Assembly (NCBI GenBank): GCA_019359695.1 | Contig: JAHHGV010000014.1 | Span: forward strand, 1-64,000 | Direction: 5' to 3' | Origin: Brasilonema angustatum HA4187-MV1 | GTDB taxonomy: Bacteria > Cyanobacteriota > Cyanobacteriia > Cyanobacteriales > Nostocaceae | Length of the DNA: 64,000 bases | Shown: positions 9,021-18,736 of the stretch, piece by piece | How positions within the stretch are numbered: position 1 is the first letter of the stretch | How the letters are laid out: each line of letters opens with the position of its first letter | Notes under the pieces: generated by a model | Seen by the model: only the letters and a program-made list of their open reading frames with translations | What the model was told of the DNA's origin: nothing | Database searches by the model: none | Program-made: the position numbers and the translations under genes

Positions 9021-9371
9021 ATGTACGAGAAAATTCTAGATATAAAAATTGGTCATGTTTTAGCATACGCGCCAAAATCACCAGATGGAATATGGCTCGA
9101 TGTCGCAGTCTGCGAGATTGTTGAGGAAATTGCAAGCATTGAGCTTGAACGAGCTATACAAACTGGTGTTTACAATAAGTGTCTAGTTGTAACAAAATTA
9201 ATTGACCAAGGTGAAGTCCAAGAAAGACAATTAGCTCAAACATATCGCAGTTATGCAATTGCAGTAGGGGATACTCATCCCAGAACAGCCGCAATATTAC
9301 GTCGCATCGCTGATAGTTATAACTCTGATGCTTATAAAGAAGATATTTGGGCAGAGTTAGAGGACTATTGA
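9021..9371 (+). CDS. Conserved-looking hypothetical protein
   Basis: 116 residues, soluble, acidic at the C-terminus (AELEDY), rich in alternating hydrophobic and charged residues that suggest a compact alpha/beta or helical fold. I do not recognise a domain. The composition is that of a real protein and it starts at an ATG 17 bp after a hairpin. There is no membrane segment, signal peptide or metal-binding motif. The next gene (9495) follows in the same direction after 123 bp, but a functional link is unproven. Confidence 0.65.
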   Translation: MYEKILDIKIGHVLAYAPKSPDGIWLDVAVCEIVEEIASIELERAIQTGVYNKCLVVTKLIDQGEVQERQLAQTYRSYAIAVGDTHPRTAAILRRIADSYNSDAYKEDIWAELEDY

Positions 9372-9494
9372 GAGAAGCCTAGCTAATTATTTTCTACCTA
9401 ACGGATGTACCACCAGAGAAAATATTGCGTCAACATAAAAGATAGACATAATGTCGATAAATTTGTATAAGTTAAATCTCAACCTGAATTGAAG

Positions 9495-10274
9495 ATGCCT
9501 AATAACATAAAAGAGCAAATTACAAACGACCTGCAACAAGCTAAACAAACCGGACAACTCAGAACAGAACGCATTCGAGAAATTGTCAAAGCCGCAGTTT
9601 CTCAAGTTGTTTCTGAATTCAAAGAAGGTTCTACAGAACTTCGCACTATTGTGAAAGATGCTGTGAGTACAGTTGTTGAGAACTTGCAAGACAAAGGTGG
9701 CGAACTTAAAGAAGAAGTGACGGCGTCTATTGAAGGAGCCTTGGAAGCCGTTAATAGTAAAAGACATGAAAATATTGCAAAAACCCAAGCTGAAGTTAAA
9801 CAGCTACAAATTAAGTTGGATGAAGAAGAAGATAATATCCAGCGAGAAGTCGATGGAATATTAACAGAAATTCAAGACACAAGTAAAGAAAAATCAGCTA
9901 GTTCAAAAACCGCGATTGATTCTGCTGTCGATACTATTAAAGATAGTGAGGAATTTTCACTATTAAAGAAACGCTATGCTCAACTACGAGCACAGTTGGC
10001 TATAGTCCAAGCTAACTTAGCTGCACGTTATGGTGGACGTTCTGAGGAAGTGAAGGGACATTTAGACGACGCGAAAAACTGGTTTAACCAAGCGCGTCCA
10101 CAAGCAGAAGCGGTGGTTACACAGGTACAAGAAAAAAGCTCGCAACTGGATGATAAAATTGGGGAAGCTGGTACGGCGATCGCCAAAAAAGAACGTCAAA
10201 TCCGACAAATCTTAAGAGAGTTGCTTTTAACAGCGGCTGACAAGATTAAAGATAAAGAACCGATTAATAAATAG
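9495..10274 (+). CDS. Coiled-coil protein of unknown function
   Basis: 260 residues starting at ATG 9495; an upstream TTG two codons earlier is less likely. The protein is almost entirely charged helix with heptad-like spacing, for example around AEVKQLQIKLDEEEDNIQRE and LKKRYAQLRAQLAIVQ. It resembles apolipoprotein- or late-embryogenesis-like amphipathic helix proteins seen in cyanobacteria. No signal peptide or membrane segment. A structural, stress-related or membrane-surface role is possible but is inference. Two intrinsic terminators follow it. Confidence 0.75.
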   Translation: MPNNIKEQITNDLQQAKQTGQLRTERIREIVKAAVSQVVSEFKEGSTELRTIVKDAVSTVVENLQDKGGELKEEVTASIEGALEAVNSKRHENIAKTQAEVKQLQIKLDEEEDNIQREVDGILTEIQDTSKEKSASSKTAIDSAVDTIKDSEEFSLLKKRYAQLRAQLAIVQANLAARYGGRSEEVKGHLDDAKNWFNQARPQAEAVVTQVQEKSSQLDDKIGEAGTAIAKKERQIRQILRELLLTAADKIKDKEPINK

Positions 10275-10297
10275 AGATAGATTGGTGCTCACAAAAA

Positions 10298-10324
10298 AGA
10301 GTCCGTATTGGCGGACTCTTTTTT
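10298..10324 (+). terminator. Intrinsic terminator after the coiled-coil gene
   Basis: Perfect 8-bp stem AGAGTCCG / CGGACTCT with a 6-nt loop, preceded by an A-run and followed by six T residues. Classic rho-independent structure, able to work in both directions. Confidence 0.9.
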
Positions 10325-10331
10325 GTATTTG

Positions 10332-10355
10332 AAAACCTGCGGATGCAGGTTTTTT
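10332..10355. terminator. Second terminator, between convergent genes
   Basis: Stem AAAACCTGC / GCAGGTTTT with loop GGAT and a T-run to 10355. It sits between the rightward coiled-coil gene and the leftward Pmp3-like gene and probably works in both directions. Confidence 0.85.
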
Positions 10356-10399
10356 ATGTGTCAGCGCCACTTGTTGTCGCTGGGATAATTTACTGGACT

Positions 10400-10591
10400 T
10401 TAGTATACTTCCTCTCCATTCAATTTGTCTTCGTATTTTGCAATAACCCAAACTGCATGAATACTGCCAGGAAGCCAACCTAAAAGTGTTAGCAAAACGT
10501 TAATCACTAAAGTCGGACCAATTCCAGCTGTCAAGAAAACACCTAAAGGAGGAATAACCAAACCAAGAACCAAACGGAGTAGTTTCGTCAT
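10400..10591 (-). CDS. YqaE/Pmp3 family small membrane protein
   Basis: 63 residues with two hydrophobic helices (about 5-26 and 29-52) and the family signature VIPPLGVFL, followed by NVLLTLLGWLPGSIHAVWVI. Members (Pmp3/UPF0057) are small plasma-membrane proteolipids, often induced by salt, cold or other stress and linked to membrane potential. The length is complete for the family. It lies upstream of a terminator pair and downstream of the holin-like gene, both leftward, with a 143-bp gap that may hold its own promoter. Confidence 0.93.
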   Translation of the reverse strand: MTKLLRLVLGLVIPPLGVFLTAGIGPTLVINVLLTLLGWLPGSIHAVWVIAKYEDKLNGEEVY

Positions 10592-10734
10592 AATATCACT
10601 GCTACTTTTTCAAAATCTGTTTTCACTTACATTTTCCGGAATTAACCAAAATAATAACTCCTCCAGAGGAATTATTTCAATTCGGCATCAAGTAGAGATC
10701 AGAAGGTGTCGTCTCTACAACTCATTGCTAACAT

Positions 10735-11148
10735 TTAACTCGAAGGTAGTTGCGCTTTGTCCTTGACGGCATCTTCACTACCAGTTAAAATTCTTCTTTC
10801 AGTAAAGTAGTTGTTAATTAAAGTACTAGCAAAAGAAAGAACAACTGGACCAAGAATAAAAGCTATTAATCCGTGAACTTGGAACCCAGGAGCTAAAAAG
10901 GCGGCTATTGAGAAACAAATACCGTTAACAACGAGTGAAAATGCTCCCAAGCTTACTAAGTTAAGTGGCAAAGAAAGAGCTGATAGAACTGGCTTAACTG
11001 AACCATTCACAAAGCCTATAAGCAAACCAGCAACCAAAGCCGATACAAAGTTACTAATATTGACACCAGGAACAACTAAATCAACAATTAGCAAGCTCAA
11101 AGCTGTTATTAGAGTCGTTAAAAATGTTGGCAGTAATGTTGGCGGCAT
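10735..11148 (-). CDS. Phage-holin-family (4-TM) membrane protein
   Basis: 137 residues with four hydrophobic segments (about 5-25, 30-50, 57-80, 86-112). The sequence matches the Phage_holin_4_2 type widespread in cyanobacterial chromosomes (GLVNGSVKP-like and GPVVLSFAST-like segments; here GFVNGSVKPVLSALSLPLN). Despite the name, there is no phage context, endolysin or lysis cassette here. The function is unknown and a housekeeping membrane role is more likely. The tail after residue 115 is charged and cytoplasmic-like. Confidence 0.85.
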   Translation of the reverse strand: MPPTLLPTFLTTLITALSLLIVDLVVPGVNISNFVSALVAGLLIGFVNGSVKPVLSALSLPLNLVSLGAFSLVVNGICFSIAAFLAPGFQVHGLIAFILGPVVLSFASTLINNYFTERRILTGSEDAVKDKAQLPSS

Positions 11149-11412
11149 AAATTTTTTCCTAAAAACTAACTAGAGAAGATGTTTTTAGCATCCTTCTTCT
11201 ATCTTGAAATGATCAGATGCGTGTCAACCTCTCTAGTAAGGTAGATATCCTATTACGCCATTTGGCTAGTTTTGAAAATAATTGAGAGTTAAGTGTTATT
11301 AATAAAATAAAGACTTTCTTGTTAGCTAATTATAAAGAAAATATTAAATTTGTAAGGTGCATTACTGTTGGTTAACGTACCCTACACTAACTTTGATAAA
11401 TGTCCTTTATAA

Positions 11413-11754
11413 CTATTCTGATGGTGCTGCATTTGACTTCAAATAAAGCGATGATTTATACAAAACTTGTTCTTGATGAGTTTCTAAAGTGCAATCCGAT
11501 AAAGGATAAGCGACACAGGTGATTGTGTAACCAGCTTCCACTTCATGCGGACGTAGAAATTTTTGCTCACTTTGATCAACTTCCCCACTGATGATTTTGG
11601 CAACACAGGCGGAACATTCCCCTTGATTGCATCCTGAAGGAAGACGGATACCAGCTTCTTGAGCGATATCAAGAATATATTGATCATCTGGGACTTCAAT
11701 GGTGCGATCCAATCCGATTTCGGAATTAACGAGTCGAACTTGATAAACTGTCAT
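11413..11754 (-). CDS. Plant-type [2Fe-2S] ferredoxin
   Basis: 113 residues with the cluster ligands Cys42, Cys47, Cys50 and Cys80 in the arrangement C-x4-C-x2-C-x29-C. The first three lie in GCNQGECSAC, which differs from the usual photosynthetic PetF loop (CRAGACSTC), so this is a specialised paralogue rather than the main PetF. It is a soluble one-electron carrier. It extends about 15 residues beyond a minimal ferredoxin. The partner is unknown; the P450 at 5-6.5 kb is one candidate in the same window. Confidence 0.92.
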   Translation of the reverse strand: MTVYQVRLVNSEIGLDRTIEVPDDQYILDIAQEAGIRLPSGCNQGECSACVAKIISGEVDQSEQKFLRPHEVEAGYTITCVAYPLSDCTLETHQEQVLYKSSLYLKSNAAPSE

Positions 11755-12514
11755 GTGTGATTATTGTGATTTTTATTTATACGTGATTTACCTTTTTACT
11801 CATTCCCAGGCTCTGAACTTTGTTATTGTAGTCGTTATGCGCTCTCGCGTTCAATTGTGATAGGCGCAGCCGTCCCGCAGGCATAGTGTCGCGAATCAAT
11901 CGATTTATTAGAAATAGTTTTCGATGACTCCTTTACCGCCACAAGAATACCGATTTTAAAACCGCAGAGGAAGCAGAGAACGCAGAGAAAATACGCTTCG
12001 CTTGATAAGTAGTTTTACAGTGGGAAGGGCGTAAGACGAAATCCGGATCTAATTACCCTGTTTATTATTTAGTCCGCGTAGGCGGTGAGTCCAGCGCTGC
12101 GGGAGGGTTTCCCGACAGCCAGGCGACTGGCGTTAGCGAAGCGGAACCGAAGGTTCTCCCCGAAGGGACTTTGCTTGTGTAGCCGCGACTTCCAGTCGCC
12201 AGGGTAAAAAGAGGATTATAAAAGCGGATTTAGTATAAGACGAAAAATCCTGCTTGATTTGGTGAACCAGCGCAAATGATGGATTTCCCCCTACACCCCT
12301 ACACCCTTACACCCCTAACCTACCCTCTTGTCAAAGGTTAGTGGTCGCAAACTGAAACAAAATGCAAGAATATATAAACGTACTTAATGAGTGCTGACTG
12401 AAATCAAGACAATAAGGAGAAAATGACTCAAGATTTTCTTACGAACTTATAATTTATTTTTCAGGACTCGGAACTCAGAAACTTTATTCGTTGATACTAT
12501 TTTTGTAAATACCC
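11755..12514. repeat. 760-bp gene-free region with several repeat families
   Basis: No gene seen. Contents from left to right: a 9-mer-like repeat ACCGCAGAGGAAGCAGAG near 11958-11990 (related to 60828-60853); one copy of the GC-rich dispersed repeat at about 12084-12170 (GTGAGTCCAGCGCTGCGGG start, CCCCGAAGGG end); and an 8-bp tandem repeat (CCCCTACA units) at about 12287-12319. The last 150 bp are AT-rich and presumably hold the alaS promoter. Confidence 0.7.
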
Positions 12515-15157
12515 ATGTCTGATTATCCCCAATACCTCAGCGGAAACGATATTCGCCAAAAATTCCTTGACTTCTATGCTCAACGGGGACACCAAATTCT
12601 CCCAAGTGCTTCCCTCGTACCAGAAGATCCAACCGTACTGCTGACGATCGCGGGGATGCTACCATTTAAACCCATCTTCCTCGGACAGCGGACAAGCGAA
12701 TTCAAACGTGCTACCACTTCCCAAAAATGCATCCGCACCAATGATATCGAAAATGTTGGACGGACGAAACGGCATCACACATTCTTTGAGATGTTGGGAA
12801 ACTTCAGTTTTGGGGATTATTTCAAAGAACAAGCCATAGCTTGGGGTTGGGAAATTTCCACAAAAGTCTTTGGTTTACCACCAGAACAACTCGTTGTCAG
12901 TGTCTTTGAGGAAGATGACGAAGCTTTTGGAATCTGGCGCGATAAAATTGGTGTTCCGGAAGCACGAATCAAGCGCATGGGGGCTGATGATAACTTTTGG
13001 GTATCTGGTGCTACTGGTCCTTGTGGTCCATGTTCAGAAATATACTATGATTTCCACCCAGAACGCGGTGATGACAACATAGATTTAGAAGACGATACTC
13101 GATTTATCGAGTTTTATAACCTCGTCTTCATGCAATATAACCGGGATGCTGAAGGAAACTTAACACCACTGGCGAGCAAGAACATCGACACTGGGATGGG
13201 TTTGGAGAGGATGGCGCAAATCCTCCAAAGAGTTCCCAACAACTACGAAACTGATTTAATCTTCCCGATTATCAAAACAGCAGCAGAAATCGCTGGGATA
13301 GATTACACCAAAGCTGATGAGAAAACCAAAGTCTCGTTAAAAGTGATTGGAGATCATATTCGGGCAATTGTTCACATGATCGCCGATGAAATCCGCGCTT
13401 CTAACGTAGGACGAGGTTATATTCTGCGCCGCCTGATTCGTCGGGTTGTCCGTCATGGAAGATTGATTGGAATTCAGGGAGAGTTTACTACTCAAGTTGC
13501 TGAGACTGCGATCGCCCTCTCGGAATCAGCTTACCCCAATGTGCGCCAAAGAGAAAACGCCATAAAAGCAGAACTGCAACGAGAGGAATCCCGCTTCCTG
13601 AAAACTTTGGAACGCGGTGAAGAACTGCTGGCGGAAATTATCCAGCAGGTGCAAAGCAAAGGCGCAACCCAAATTACTGGTGAAAGTGCTTTCACCTTGT
13701 ACGATACTTACGGTTTCCCTCTAGAACTGACTCAAGAAATTGCTGCTGAAAATAACCTCACGGTTGATGAGGCGGGTTTTGATGCGGAAATGCAAAAGCA
13801 AGTAGAACGCGCGAAGGAAGCACACAAAACAATCGACTTAACAGTACAAGGTTCTCTGGACAAGCTAGCAGAGGATATCCAAGCGACAGAATTTATCGGA
13901 TACACGCAACCTGTGGCGACATCCAAAGTCGAAGTGTTGTTGATTGGTGGCGTCTCCCAAGAAGAAGCAGAAGCAGGAACAGACGTGCAAATTGTCCTCG
14001 ACCAAACTCCATTTTATGCAGAGTCGGGAGGACAAATTGGCGATCGCGGTTATCTCTCCGGTGATGGTGTCCTCGTGACAATTCACGATGTGAAAAAAGA
14101 ATCTGATTTCTTTGTGCACTTCGGACGCATCGAACGCGGTATAATCCGAGTAGGAGATGCTGTGAGCGCCCAAATTGACCAAGCTTGTCGTCGTCGCCTC
14201 CAAGCTAACCACACCGCAACTCACCTCTTGCAAGCAGCGTTGAAGAAAATTGTTGATGACTCGATATCGCAAGCAGGTTCGCTGGTGTCATTTGACAGGT
14301 TGCGGTTTGACTTCAACTGTCCCCGTGCTTTAACACCAGATGAAATACACCAAGTTGAGGAACTGGTGAACTCTTGGATAGCTGAGGCACATTCTGCCAA
14401 AGTGGAAATTTTGCCTTTAGCCGAAGCAAAAGCCAGAGGTGCTGTCGCTATGTTCGGGGAAAAATACGGCGAAGAAGTACGCGTCATTGATTTTCAAGGT
14501 GTATCAATGGAATTGTGCGGAGGGACTCACGTCAGTAACACTGCGGAGATAGGCGTTTTCAAAATTATCTCTGAAGCTGGCGTGGCGTCAGGAGTGCGGC
14601 GAATTGAAGCCGTTTCCGGTCCTGCAATCCTAGATTACTTGAATGTACGGGATAAGGTCGTGAAAGATTTGAGCGATCGCTTCAAGGTAAAACCCGAAGA
14701 ACTCCCCGACAGAATTACAACTCTGCAAAACGAACTCAGAACCAGCCAGAAGGAATTAGAAACGCTTAAATCACAACTGGCGATCGCCAAATCAGATAGT
14801 TTGCTGCAAACAGTCGAGTCCATCGGCGATTATAAAATTCTCGTCGCCAAAATGGAAGGCGTTGATCCAGAGTCCTTAAAAACTGCAGCCGAACGCTTGC
14901 TGCAAAAACTTGGTAATGGTGCAGTGGTGTTGGGTTCTGTTCCAGAAGAAGGGAAAGTGAGTTTAGTTGCAGCTTTCAGTTCAGAAGTGAATAAGAAAGG
15001 GTTGCAAGCAGGGAAATTTGTGGGTGCGATCGCCAAAATTTGCGGCGGTGGCGGTGGCGGACGTCCGAATCTTGCCCAAGCAGGCGGACGCGATGCGAGT
15101 AAATTACCAGAGGCGTTGGAACAAGCGCAAAATGAGTTGCGATCGGCTTTGGGTTAA
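12515..15157 (+). CDS. alaS: Alanyl-tRNA synthetase
   Basis: 880 residues, full length for bacterial AlaRS. The N-terminal class II catalytic domain (about 1-460) begins with the conserved ...[15 protein letters not shown] block. The editing domain carries the zinc and proofreading motifs HTATHLL and CGGTH. The C-Ala domain ends with the glycine-rich [15 protein letters not shown] segment. It charges tRNA-Ala in the cytoplasm and edits Ser/Gly mischarging. It is preceded by a long repeat-rich region and transcribed alone. No T-box was seen. Confidence 0.98.
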   Translation: MSDYPQYLSGNDIRQKFLDFYAQRGHQILPSASLVPEDPTVLLTIAGMLPFKPIFLGQRTSEFKRATTSQKCIRTNDIENVGRTKRHHTFFEMLGNFSFGDYFKEQAIAWGWEISTKVFGLPPEQLVVSVFEEDDEAFGIWRDKIGVPEARIKRMGADDNFWVSGATGPCGPCSEIYYDFHPERGDDNIDLEDDTRFIEFYNLVFMQYNRDAEGNLTPLASKNIDTGMGLERMAQILQRVPNNYETDLIFPIIKTAAEIAGIDYTKADEKTKVSLKVIGDHIRAIVHMIADEIRASNVGRGYILRRLIRRVVRHGRLIGIQGEFTTQVAETAIALSESAYPNVRQRENAIKAELQREESRFLKTLERGEELLAEIIQQVQSKGATQITGESAFTLYDTYGFPLELTQEIAAENNLTVDEAGFDAEMQKQVERAKEAHKTIDLTVQGSLDKLAEDIQATEFIGYTQPVATSKVEVLLIGGVSQEEAEAGTDVQIVLDQTPFYAESGGQIGDRGYLSGDGVLVTIHDVKKESDFFVHFGRIERGIIRVGDAVSAQIDQACRRRLQANHTATHLLQAALKKIVDDSISQAGSLVSFDRLRFDFNCPRALTPDEIHQVEELVNSWIAEAHSAKVEILPLAEAKARGAVAMFGEKYGEEVRVIDFQGVSMELCGGTHVSNTAEIGVFKIISEAGVASGVRRIEAVSGPAILDYLNVRDKVVKDLSDRFKVKPEELPDRITTLQNELRTSQKELETLKSQLAIAKSDSLLQTVESIGDYKILVAKMEGVDPESLKTAAERLLQKLGNGAVVLGSVPEEGKVSLVAAFSSEVNKKGLQAGKFVGAIAKICGGGGGGRPNLAQAGGRDASKLPEALEQAQNELRSALG

Positions 15158-15314
15158 GAAATATGTAGATTCCCTAAGATGTCTGTCTTGAAATAGTAAA
15201 CAAATTATTTTGTAGGGTGGGTTAGGCGAAGCCGTAGTCCATCCTTTTTTTTAGGATTGCACCACAGAGTAAGCAATTTTATATACTATTCGTTACTATT
15301 TGTGAATAAAGAGT

Positions 15315-16328
15315 CTAATATTTGACAGTGAGTGCTGCCCAGGAAAAACCAGCAGCACTACTGGCTAAAACCACTATATTTCCAGGTTTTATTTTCTTGT
15401 CTTCTAAAGTTTTTGCTAAGCAAAACATAGTATCTACTGCACCCAAGTGACCATATTCAGGCAAAGAAATTAATGTTTGCTCATCTGTTAAACCTAGAGA
15501 GTTTAGAATTCCTTGAGATAAACTCTTTTTGACTTGATTAGTAAATAGGAAATCAACTTCATTGATCTTATAACCACTTTTCTGTAGTGACTTTTGAATG
15601 ACCTTGCAATAGTTATCTAAATAAAGGTCTGATAATGTTTTTTCCAGTTCTTTAGGATTTGCCACTTTTAAATAACTCAGTTTGCTGTCAATTGGTTGAC
15701 CAGAAACGGGAAACTTCGTTCCTGCTATAGGCACTTTTATAGAATCAGCTAATTTTCCATTAGTGATGGCATGATAAGAGAGGATTTGATTGCTTGGTTC
15801 TCCTTTATTCAAAATTGCTGCTGCTGCGCCATCAGCCATAGTAAATGTTGATAGGCAGTCTTGATCCGAATAATCAAGTAGCATGGATAGTTTATCGCTA
15901 CAGATAACTAATGCATAATGCAAATCACAATCTGCTAGTAACATATTCCGACAGATATGTATTGCTAGATTGCCGCCATTACAAAAATTTTTGACTTCAA
16001 AGGCAAAGGCGTTTTCTGCTCGAATTTCATTTTGAATTTTGGCAGCGGGTGACCAAAATCTGTAGTCGTAGTCTCCAGCTCCACAATAAGCAATCAGATC
16101 AATTTCGCTTGGTGTAATTCCTGCCTTATTGATCGCTTCTAAAGCTGCCTTAATTCCCATATCACTTGGATGCTCATCTTTATTGGCAATAGGTTTCTTG
16201 TTAATGCCAATTTTCTCACTGAAAACAGACACAGGCAGATGAGCTAGCTTCGCCATTTCCTCACTGGTTAAAATGCCTGAGGGAACATAGTAGCCAATAG
16301 ATACGATACCAACAGTTTCTGTTTTCAT
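15315..16328 (-). CDS. KAS III (FabH)-like thiolase-fold enzyme with altered active site
   Basis: 337 residues with the FabH-type fold. Nucleophile Cys116 lies in NFCNGG, and the C-terminal glycine-rich region (SSAAGFSWAAL) aligns with the FabH end. Aligned to FabH by eye, the catalytic His of HQAN is replaced by Asn264 (FTNQVKK) and the catalytic Asn of GNTS by His294 (GHLGAVD). The triad thus reads Cys-Asn-His instead of Cys-His-Asn. It is therefore probably not the housekeeping fatty-acid initiator, but an acyltransferase or condensing enzyme of secondary metabolism. It stands alone, with no ACP or ketoreductase gene nearby. Substrate unknown. Confidence 0.82.
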   Translation of the reverse strand: MKTETVGIVSIGYYVPSGILTSEEMAKLAHLPVSVFSEKIGINKKPIANKDEHPSDMGIKAALEAINKAGITPSEIDLIAYCGAGDYDYRFWSPAAKIQNEIRAENAFAFEVKNFCNGGNLAIHICRNMLLADCDLHYALVICSDKLSMLLDYSDQDCLSTFTMADGAAAAILNKGEPSNQILSYHAITNGKLADSIKVPIAGTKFPVSGQPIDSKLSYLKVANPKELEKTLSDLYLDNYCKVIQKSLQKSGYKINEVDFLFTNQVKKSLSQGILNSLGLTDEQTLISLPEYGHLGAVDTMFCLAKTLEDKKIKPGNIVVLASSAAGFSWAALTVKY

Positions 16329-16799
16329 GTCATTTAACTCTCAAATTTATCTCATTTGTGAAACTTCATAAAGGCTCAGTATCTCTAAGCTTATCAAGAG
16401 GAGGAAATTTTTAAAGTTTAGATTTATAGCAAGCCTTGCTGTATTCTTAATAGGTGTAATTTCAATTTACTTATGCACTGTTAAAACAAAAATCAGTCGT
16501 ATAATGCGAATTAGTAATGAATGTTACAAGTTTAACTTCACTTCATAATTCTTTTTTTGTATCATCAATAACTTAAAGCTATATAATTATAGCAATTGTT
16601 TAATAAATGATACTTTTTCGGCGTAGCATTTCAGTACCATATACTAAATAAATAGTGTTGCATAGAATGAAATAGCCCTAACTGCAAGGTGCGATTGCGC
16701 GAAGCAAGAGACGCCTTTGGCGTATCGCATCCAAAAAATAAAAAAGGGATTCTTGTCAAAATCCCTTTTCCAAAAAAACTTTATCTTAAGTTAATATAA
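16329..16799. other. Intergenic region, AT-rich, with a repeat and a terminator
   Basis: No gene seen. A dispersed repeat of the GCGATTGCGCGAAGC / GGCGTATCGCA type lies near 16690-16730. A bidirectional terminator lies at 16742-16769. The remainder, downstream of the DUF4870 gene and upstream of the KAS III-like gene, is AT-rich. Confidence 0.6.
16742..16769 (-). terminator. Intrinsic terminator of the DUF4870 gene
   Basis: Perfect 10-bp stem AAAAGGGATT / AATCCCTTTT with an 8-nt loop, 30 bp past the stop of the leftward gene. On the minus strand it is followed by a T-rich run (complement of AAAAAATAAAA). Confidence 0.88.
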
Positions 16800-17174
16800 T
16801 TAGAAAACTCGAAAAATAAATGGGTAACGGAACGGTTGATCAGGGTTGCTGAAACAGTGCAACAGCGCCCAAATTGTCAGTCCCCAGTGCAGTAAAAAGC
16901 CGAAAGCAACAACGGGGAAGAACAAAATTCCGCCAAGACCAAGGGTGAGAAAAGATATAATCCCAATTGGAACTCCAATTAATATTGCCCAAAACCAAAC
17001 ATTAAAGTGAAAATTAATAGATTCTTTAGCGTTGCTTTTAACAACAGGATCGTCAGAGATTAAGTTAATTATAATTGGAACACCAATCGAAAATAATGTT
17101 GTACTAAAAAAAATCGCCCCATGACACAGAGATGATAACAATTTGCGCTTATCAGAATCGTATGTAACTCGCAT
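16800..17174 (-). CDS. DUF4870-family membrane protein
   Basis: 124 residues with a cytoplasmic start (SDKRKLLSSLCHGAIFFS) and about three hydrophobic helices (about 18-40, 57-80, 82-108). The layout, with the NAKESINFHFNVW segment after the first helix, is typical of DUF4870 (Tic20-like) small membrane proteins. Function is not established for the family. It ends at a clear terminator and is transcribed alone. Confidence 0.85.
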   Translation of the reverse strand: MRVTYDSDKRKLLSSLCHGAIFFSTTLFSIGVPIIINLISDDPVVKSNAKESINFHFNVWFWAILIGVPIGIISFLTLGLGGILFFPVVAFGFLLHWGLTIWALLHCFSNPDQPFRYPFIFRVF

Positions 17175-17507
17175 CGTTGGTGGCTCCTCAATATCGTTTT
17201 CTTATTTTGATTTTAACGATTACCTAAGAAATTTCGCATTACAGTTTACCGTACTCAGAAAGCTTTTGCGTTTTTCCTTAGCTACAGCTTAACTTTGAGT
17301 GCGACTTATCAACTACAGGTTATGAGGTTTTCCGAACTCTTACACAGTAGAAGAGAAGTTAAGATCTAACAGGTGTGAATGCGCTCCGCAGCTTTAAGGT
17401 CACTCCGAGGTGCTTCCAGCATGGAGTGTCTGGCGAAGATGATCGCACTCGTAGCAACAGACGCGCCGCACGCCTATCGGTAACCAGAAAACAATTGAGG
17501 TGTATTT
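17175..17507. other. Divergent intergenic region, no gene seen
   Basis: This gap between a leftward and a rightward gene must hold both promoters. It contains a GC-richer repeat-like patch at about 17375-17480. No convincing promoter boxes or open frames could be named. Confidence 0.5.
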
Positions 17508-18395
17508 ATGAGCAAATCAATTTCTAAGTTAGTTGATGAACTACCTACCAGCAATTTGACCGTTTCTGCATTGCGCGCGCTCGATTTTATTGCTCCTGGT
17601 GAGTGGCGAAATGTAGTTGGGTTTGTCAACACGATCAAAACTGTCACTGGCGAAACCGACGAAAGGCTGATTCAACAAATTGGCGAACGAGCAGTTTATC
17701 TCTACAACGATCGCTCTCAGGGATACCAAAGAGCAATGTGGCTTTATCAGACCGTTGAACGCACAGATAAAGCACTTGGTGCAGCCGCATTCGCAAACAA
17801 AGTGGGTGAGAAAGTTCCCCTTTTGGGTTTTTTAAACCGACTTACTCCCAAAGCTGATAAAGCACAAACCATAGACTTGTGCTTAAAACTAGTTGTTGAA
17901 TTAGTAGCTTTCTGCCAAATTAACGGTATTCCCGGAAACAGTATTGGGGATTTTGTCAGGTCTTTGGGTGAATACAGCGATGAATCCTTCATCCGCATGG
18001 CTGCATTAGTTTGCTTTGATGGTTTGATACCTCTAGGTCCAAACTTCATCAGTACCGCACTATCTAGAATTAATCACACAAGTCCTCAGGAGTTAGAGCA
18101 AAACTCAACCTTTCAAAATATCAGAACAGAAATTCCAGGTAACAATTCCAGTAGCAAACTCAACTTTATTGGCGAAAGCTTCAATTCAGTGAGTGGTTGG
18201 ATGACTACTCTAATTACTTCAAAGCATTTGACACCACAAAAGGTCGCCAACCACTTGCAAAGTTTTGTCGATGTTGCTGATGATAAGCTAGACTTCGTTG
18301 CTGCGTTGCTGGATATGTCAACGAATTACTACGAACATACAGGTACACAAACTTTAGCACGTCGATTGATAGAGCGAGCTGCGGCTGAAATTTAA
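17508..18395 (+). CDS. Hypothetical protein, mostly helical
   Basis: 295 residues with no signal peptide and no clear transmembrane segment. Hydrophobic helices around 120-135 (CLKLVVELVAFCQ) and 160-185 (RMAALVCFDGLIPLGPNFI) could be buried or membrane-associated. It has no motif I recognise. It starts at an ATG following AATTGAGGTG, which may be the ribosome binding site. Codon use and composition resemble the neighbours. The next gene (18476) follows by 80 bp in the same direction, so they may be co-transcribed. It looks like a cyanobacterium-restricted protein. Confidence 0.7.
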   Translation: MSKSISKLVDELPTSNLTVSALRALDFIAPGEWRNVVGFVNTIKTVTGETDERLIQQIGERAVYLYNDRSQGYQRAMWLYQTVERTDKALGAAAFANKVGEKVPLLGFLNRLTPKADKAQTIDLCLKLVVELVAFCQINGIPGNSIGDFVRSLGEYSDESFIRMAALVCFDGLIPLGPNFISTALSRINHTSPQELEQNSTFQNIRTEIPGNNSSSKLNFIGESFNSVSGWMTTLITSKHLTPQKVANHLQSFVDVADDKLDFVAALLDMSTNYYEHTGTQTLARRLIERAAAEI

Positions 18396-18475
18396 CCCAG
18401 GTAAATCCGGGTGCTAGCGCCAGCAAGTATCGGATAATAAATTATACTTTAAATTACTTACAAAGGTAGTCAACA

Positions 18476-18736
18476 ATGGGCAGACTCAATCCCTACACTC
18501 TACAGATGGAACTTACCCGGATGTTTGAGAACGGGCAATCGTTTTTCGCCACAACAAAAGTGCATGATTGGTTAAAAGAACGCAATCATAATCCCGCAGA
18601 TTACGATATTCTTTTCCATCAAAAACCAGCACCTCCTGGTTCCAAATCAGTTATGGTTGTTGAAGTTGAATTACGTCGCAAAGATGGACAACCTGTTGAT
18701 CCGTGGTTGCAAGAACAAGCCAATCTTCATGCTTGA
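18476..18736 (+). CDS. Small hypothetical protein
   Basis: 86 residues, soluble, beginning MGRLNPYTLQMELTRMFENG and ending in EVELRRKDGQPVDPWLQEQ. No recognised domain. Its balanced composition and clean ATG after an AAAGGTAG stretch support a real gene. It follows the unknown 295-residue gene closely and may share its transcript. Confidence 0.7.
   Translation: MGRLNPYTLQMELTRMFENGQSFFATTKVHDWLKERNHNPADYDILFHQKPAPPGSKSVMVVEVELRRKDGQPVDPWLQEQANLHA

Noticed and set aside
10735-11148. Prophage lysis gene because of the holin family name
   Set aside because: No endolysin, structural phage gene or attachment site nearby; this family is common in cyanobacterial chromosomes.
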